64,000 nucleotides of DNA from contig CAKTKC010000011.1 in NCBI GenBank assembly GCA_934569225.1, positions 31,170 to 95,169 on the forward strand. The letters run 5' to 3'. How positions within the stretch are numbered: position 1 is the stretch's first letter; the number at the start of each line of letters is the position of its first letter. The position numbers were made by a program, and so were the translations under genes. The stretch comes from an uncultured Oscillospiraceae bacterium (lineage in GTDB: Bacteria > Bacillota > Clostridia > Oscillospirales > Oscillospiraceae). Below, piece by piece: positions 62,101 through 64,000 of the stretch. The notes beneath the pieces were generated by a model, which ran no database searches, was not told the DNA's origin, and worked only from the letters and a program-made list of their open reading frames with translations.

Positions 62101-62395
62101 CCCGGTTGCGGTAGATAAAGTCATAATGGCCGATCTTGTCATAGCCGGAGAGAATCTTGCCGCCGATGGCAGGCAGAACCTGGGTCTGAATGTATTCGTT
62201 TTCCAGGGTGTAGACCTCGTAGGATACATCCTTCTTTTCGTCGGTGATGCCGTCGGAATAGGGCAGGGGGTAAAGTCTGCCGGATGCTCCCTGATAGGGC
62301 TTCTTCTCGAAGAACATGGGCATGGCGTTTGGCTCTTTGGGAATATAGGTGGGAATCACCTGCTGCTCCCTGCGAGCGGTGACGGTTTCTGGCAT
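59141..62395 (-). CDS. DUF5107 domain plus TPR-repeat protein, copy 2
   Basis: 1084 aa, ATG 62395 with CAGGAGG. It has the same architecture as the gene at 53417: an N-terminal DUF5107 beta-sandwich (VLPAIGGKILSGYDKIGHYDFIYRN, WISGGIEFNWPQHHRPTTF, KEFEQYWYPIRDIG) and a long TPR array from about residue 480. Conserved HHRP and NESYxxIFP segments in both copies could be active-site parts. Cytoplasmic by lack of signal. Divergent from its own sensor/HTH regulator at 62617, and close to a sugar ABC transporter that starts at 63900, which suggests work on an imported glycan. Reaction unknown. Confidence 0.88.
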   Translation of the reverse strand: MPETVTARREQQVIPTYIPKEPNAMPMFFEKKPYQGASGRLYPLPYSDGITDEKKDVSYEVYTLENEYIQTQVLPAIGGKILSGYDKIGHYDFIYRNRVIKPALVGLAGAWISGGIEFNWPQHHRPTTFLPLEASLEENPDGSKTLWTGEVDPFYRMKGMAGITVEPGRSYIKAKIRVYNRTNLPQIFMWWANLAVAVNESYRTIFPPDVEWVNDHDRRAVLQWPMAKGVYKSARPFDYGDGTDLSLYDSVKVPSSFLVSQGQSDMDFVAGYDGGLQKGIATVADHHIAPGKKMWTWGHGDFGEMWCSNLTDEDGPYIELMTGVYTDNQPDFTWIAPFETKEFEQYWYPIRDIGDVKNATIDAAMNLEQRGEKVFLGFNVTGSFPNARITVRKGDEVLFTETADMTPAASWCKELALNEDAASLTAALTDENGKVLVSYKSYVRGQKQPIEVRTPVKRPCEYDTVEELYINGFHLEQYKQHNFDPRDYYLEALKRDPGDIRCNTSMGRLALKDGKFRECVAYCGTAIARLTSRNQHPADTEAFYLKGLASQYLGEYDEAYDVLYRAAWNYPHRSAAYFQLATLDCRKGEYLDALEKLEISLGLNAGHSRAVNLKTAILRHLGRDEEAKDLASASVSADLLDLWARLELSHYEDNGDAIREMFGQKPENYLDVICDYLEAGLTEDALYVIELSRSNYPLLYYYRGYCRHLLGQDSSEDLAFAASLDTGLCFPARLEDIAVLKYAIASNPADTNACYYLGSLYYDRFRYDEAVAMWEQCIGRDSTHAKALRNLALAYFDKRGDAASARVCMERALEYRKDPRLLFEYQQLLKNTNVSVAERLDVYGRYPELLAQRDDCYLDRIVLLCQLGRYAEAIHAAKIKRFHIYEGGEGNLTKQHAWMHVLYANELASAGKAAEAYQVYMNGVNMPKSYGEAKTWFNQEAHIFYYLGTLLESLGKTKEAANAFEEAAVYKAAVSELSMFRALALRKLMRFSQAQQVLTEMLESGDNLLKNKDMRSYYGVGSPTPMPFEYDIVKINSVNGHILRSYALLGLGRKDEAEAEIAQAAAYSPNDFRIYAFHQVKDTF

Positions 62396-62437
62396 AAATA
62401 GCAGCCTCCTGTAGCATATTCTTGGTTTCCTGATTCC

Positions 62438-62466
62438 ATTGTAATGGAGGAGCGAACCGGGGGCAA
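62438..62466 (-). promoter_or_regulatory. Promoter of the second DUF5107 gene
   Basis: Minus-strand TTGCCC, 17 bp, TACAAT, about 43 bp before the start codon. Confidence 0.6.
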
Positions 62467-62534
62467 GACTAAAAAGTTCGGGATTCGACGGATTGATTTT
62501 GTACTTTTTTCACATTTGCCCTTTTTGACGCATC

Positions 62535-62563
62535 TTGCAGTTTGTGCATTATTGGTATATAAT
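62535..62563 (+). promoter_or_regulatory. Promoter of the second sensor/HTH regulator
   Basis: TTGCAG, 17 bp, TATAAT, 54 bp before the regulator start. Confidence 0.75.
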
Positions 62564-62616
62564 AGAAAATAACCAGCCCGAAGCCATTCGGGCATACCCC
62601 TATGGAGGCGAAACAT

Positions 62617-63717
62617 ATGATTTTGATTTTTGTGGAAGATACCTATTCCCACAGCGGCTGGTGCCAGGATCTGGTGAACGGACTGGTATCGGAGCTGAAG
62701 ATGAAGCGGATGGCGTTCCGCTTTATCCGTTCCATTGAAGAAATGAGCCAGGGCAGCGGCTATATCTACGTCATAGGCTCCTCCATCGCCTGGATTCGGA
62801 CGGTGCTGAAGGACGCCAACCGGGTGGGAATTTACCCAATTCTATTGTGCAATCAGGCGTTTCATGAGCTGGACGTGCGCTACAGTACGGTCTGCTCCGA
62901 TACCAACGGCTCCATGCACCATCTGGTGGATACCCTGATCGCCACGGGGCGAACCCGCATTGCCCTGTATGGCACCAACCCCCACTCCGTATGCGACGAA
63001 AGCAGAAAAAAAGCCTTTTACTATGCCGTCGGACAGGAGAATCAGCGGGACGTTTACATCAATGACGGCTCCATGGAGCGGTGCTTCCGGAGCTTTCAGG
63101 GAACCATGGCGGATTATGACGCCGTGATCTGCGCGAATGATTTCACGGCTATTTCTCTGGTACGCAATCTTCTTGCTGGTTACCCGCAGGAGCTGGAACG
63201 GCTGCTGATTATCGGCTGTGCCGAAACCAGTCTGACGGAATATTACAGTCCCTATATTCTCTCCATCCGGGTCAATTTTCAGGAATACGGCAAGGCCGCG
63301 GTGACTCTGCTGGAAAATCTGAAACGCAATCCTTATCTTTCCCACGCCGTTATGTCCATCCGGTGGGATTTTAGCCCTTTGACCTCCCTGCGGAAGCTGG
63401 ACGGCGGCACCAGGGACAGCTGCCCGCCCTCCATCCCGGAATCACGGGACATCTTTTATCAGGATGCCGAACTGACCGGTATGCTGCGGCTGGAGCGGAT
63501 GCTCAATGAATGCGACAGTCTGGATCGGGAAATCATCGACTGCCTGCTGCGGGAAGAATCCTATGACAACATTTCCGAAAGCTGCTTCGTTACCATCAGC
63601 ACAGTCAAATACCGGGTGAAGAAAATGATCGGCCTTGTAGAGGCAGCAGGCCGCCGGGAGCTGGTTCAGTTGCTGCGGGAATATTTGCCTCAAGTGGACA
63701 AAAACGGAAATGGATAA
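62617..63717 (+). CDS. Regulator with LacI-like sensor and C-terminal HTH, copy 2
   Basis: 366 aa. ATG 62617 is chosen: GGAGG at 62604-62608 lies 8 nt upstream and overlaps the alternative ATG at 62602; the product then begins MILIFVEDTYSHSGW, matching copy 1. Sensor domain about 1-250 (YDAVICANDFTAISLVRNLL), C-terminal HTH about 300-366 (SYDNISESCFVTISTVKYRVKKMIGLVE). Same order as copy 1. It lies between the DUF5107 gene it faces and the sugar ABC transporter downstream, and may control both. Confidence 0.8.
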   Translation: MILIFVEDTYSHSGWCQDLVNGLVSELKMKRMAFRFIRSIEEMSQGSGYIYVIGSSIAWIRTVLKDANRVGIYPILLCNQAFHELDVRYSTVCSDTNGSMHHLVDTLIATGRTRIALYGTNPHSVCDESRKKAFYYAVGQENQRDVYINDGSMERCFRSFQGTMADYDAVICANDFTAISLVRNLLAGYPQELERLLIIGCAETSLTEYYSPYILSIRVNFQEYGKAAVTLLENLKRNPYLSHAVMSIRWDFSPLTSLRKLDGGTRDSCPPSIPESRDIFYQDAELTGMLRLERMLNECDSLDREIIDCLLREESYDNISESCFVTISTVKYRVKKMIGLVEAAGRRELVQLLREYLPQVDKNGNG

Positions 63718-63813
63718 CGTGATATGTGCATATTGTACAAATTACAGGAACATGTTTCATGCAAAAACAACAGAACGTCTAAAATCTCAAATTTTTCAAC
63801 ACAGAAATTAGAC

Positions 63814-63842
63814 TTCCCATTCGGGAATGGTTCCGATATAAT
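63814..63842 (+). promoter_or_regulatory. Promoter with operator-like inverted repeat for the sugar ABC operon
   Basis: TTCCCA, 17 bp, TATAAT (63837-63842). Inside the spacer CCATTC-GG-GAATGG (63817-63830) is a perfect inverted repeat, well placed for a repressor that blocks RNA polymerase. Confidence 0.6.
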
Positions 63843-63899
63843 TTAAGCGTAATATTTGTCATGTGAGAAACAGCATGCAAATCAGAAAGGGAGCAGAAA

Positions 63900-64000
63900 A
63901 TGGGAAATGTAATAGAGTTTCGTAATATCACCAAATATTTCCCCGGTGTGAAAGCTCTGGACGACATCAGTTTTACCGCCAACGGCGGCGAAGTGCTGGC
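63900..64000 (+). CDS. Sugar ABC transporter ATP-binding protein, 5' end only
   Basis: ATG 63900 with AAAGGGAG upstream; 33 codons before the window ends. The start MGNVIEFRNITKYFPGVKAL followed by DDISFTANGGEVLA is that of RbsA/MglA-type double ATPases (CUT2 family), which energise uptake of ribose, galactose, xylose and other monosaccharides. The Walker A motif lies just beyond the edge. It probably begins an operon with permease and binding-protein genes. Confidence 0.88.
   Translation, partial: MGNVIEFRNITKYFPGVKALDDISFTANGGEVL

Noticed and set aside
59162..62401. A 1079-codon plus-strand frame opposite the second DUF5107/TPR gene
   Set aside because: Mirror of a codon-biased gene; no ribosome site and no known motifs, whereas the minus strand carries DUF5107 and TPR motifs with a strong ribosome site.

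Overview
The window looks like chromosome of a Gram-positive Clostridia member, most likely Oscillospirales/Ruminococcaceae-type gut bacteria. The reasons are a moderately high GC content, strong AGGAGG ribosome sites, a Firmicute-style division and cell wall cluster with SpoVD, DivIB and MurE carrying the meso-DAP motif DNPR, an Hsp33, conjugative-element remnants of the Tn1549 kind, and many sugar-uptake loci. The species call is inference. No rRNA and no CRISPR array were seen.

Layout. 1-2.1 kb (minus): rsmI (cut by the window edge), a trmN6-like methyltransferase, a hairpin-rich MITE and a 2[4Fe-4S] ferredoxin. 2.2-4.6 kb: clpC. 4.7-18.1 kb: a dcw cluster, mraZ-rsmH-ftsL-spoVD-murE-murF-mraY-ftsW-murG-ftsQ-ftsZ, without murC, murD, murB or ftsA. 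18.1-19.7 kb: a methyltransferase and hslO. 19.8-20.5 kb: a five-tRNA operon (Val, Asp, Phe, Gly, Cys) with a consensus promoter and a terminator.

20.5-30.1 kb is an accessory region. It holds an intact ISL3-family insertion sequence with an 8-bp target duplication, a short Tn1549-like conjugative-element remnant, a 29-codon peptide module with its own promoter and large hairpins, and a minus-strand sugar locus (binding lipoprotein, two permeases, a GH66 glycosidase, an AraC regulator). 30.1-33.1 kb (minus): a GT4 glycosyltransferase and a MATE transporter.

33.4-52.2 kb is the most unusual part. A PrpR-type regulator that lacks the sigma-54 contact motif faces a long plus-strand operon. The operon has a DUF1537 four-carbon acid-sugar kinase, an SLC13-type anion permease, two tandem two-domain esterase-like proteins, an iron alcohol dehydrogenase, a DapA-type aldolase, a PdxA2-type dehydrogenase, a sialidase-fold protein and an 1106-residue protein containing two more esterase units. 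Downstream lies a gene in which the front of a peptide-binding lipoprotein is fused in frame to a ceramidase-like protein. The likely logic is import of an esterified acid sugar, cytoplasmic de-esterification, then kinase plus PdxA-type oxidation to triose phosphate.

52.2-64 kb has a hairpin element next to a class B sortase remnant, an aldose 1-epimerase, and two copies of a divergent cassette (a DUF5107/TPR protein facing a regulator with a LacI-like sensor and a C-terminal HTH). A radical-SAM sulfatase-maturase-like gene lies between the copies. The window ends in the first codons of a sugar ABC-transporter ATPase.
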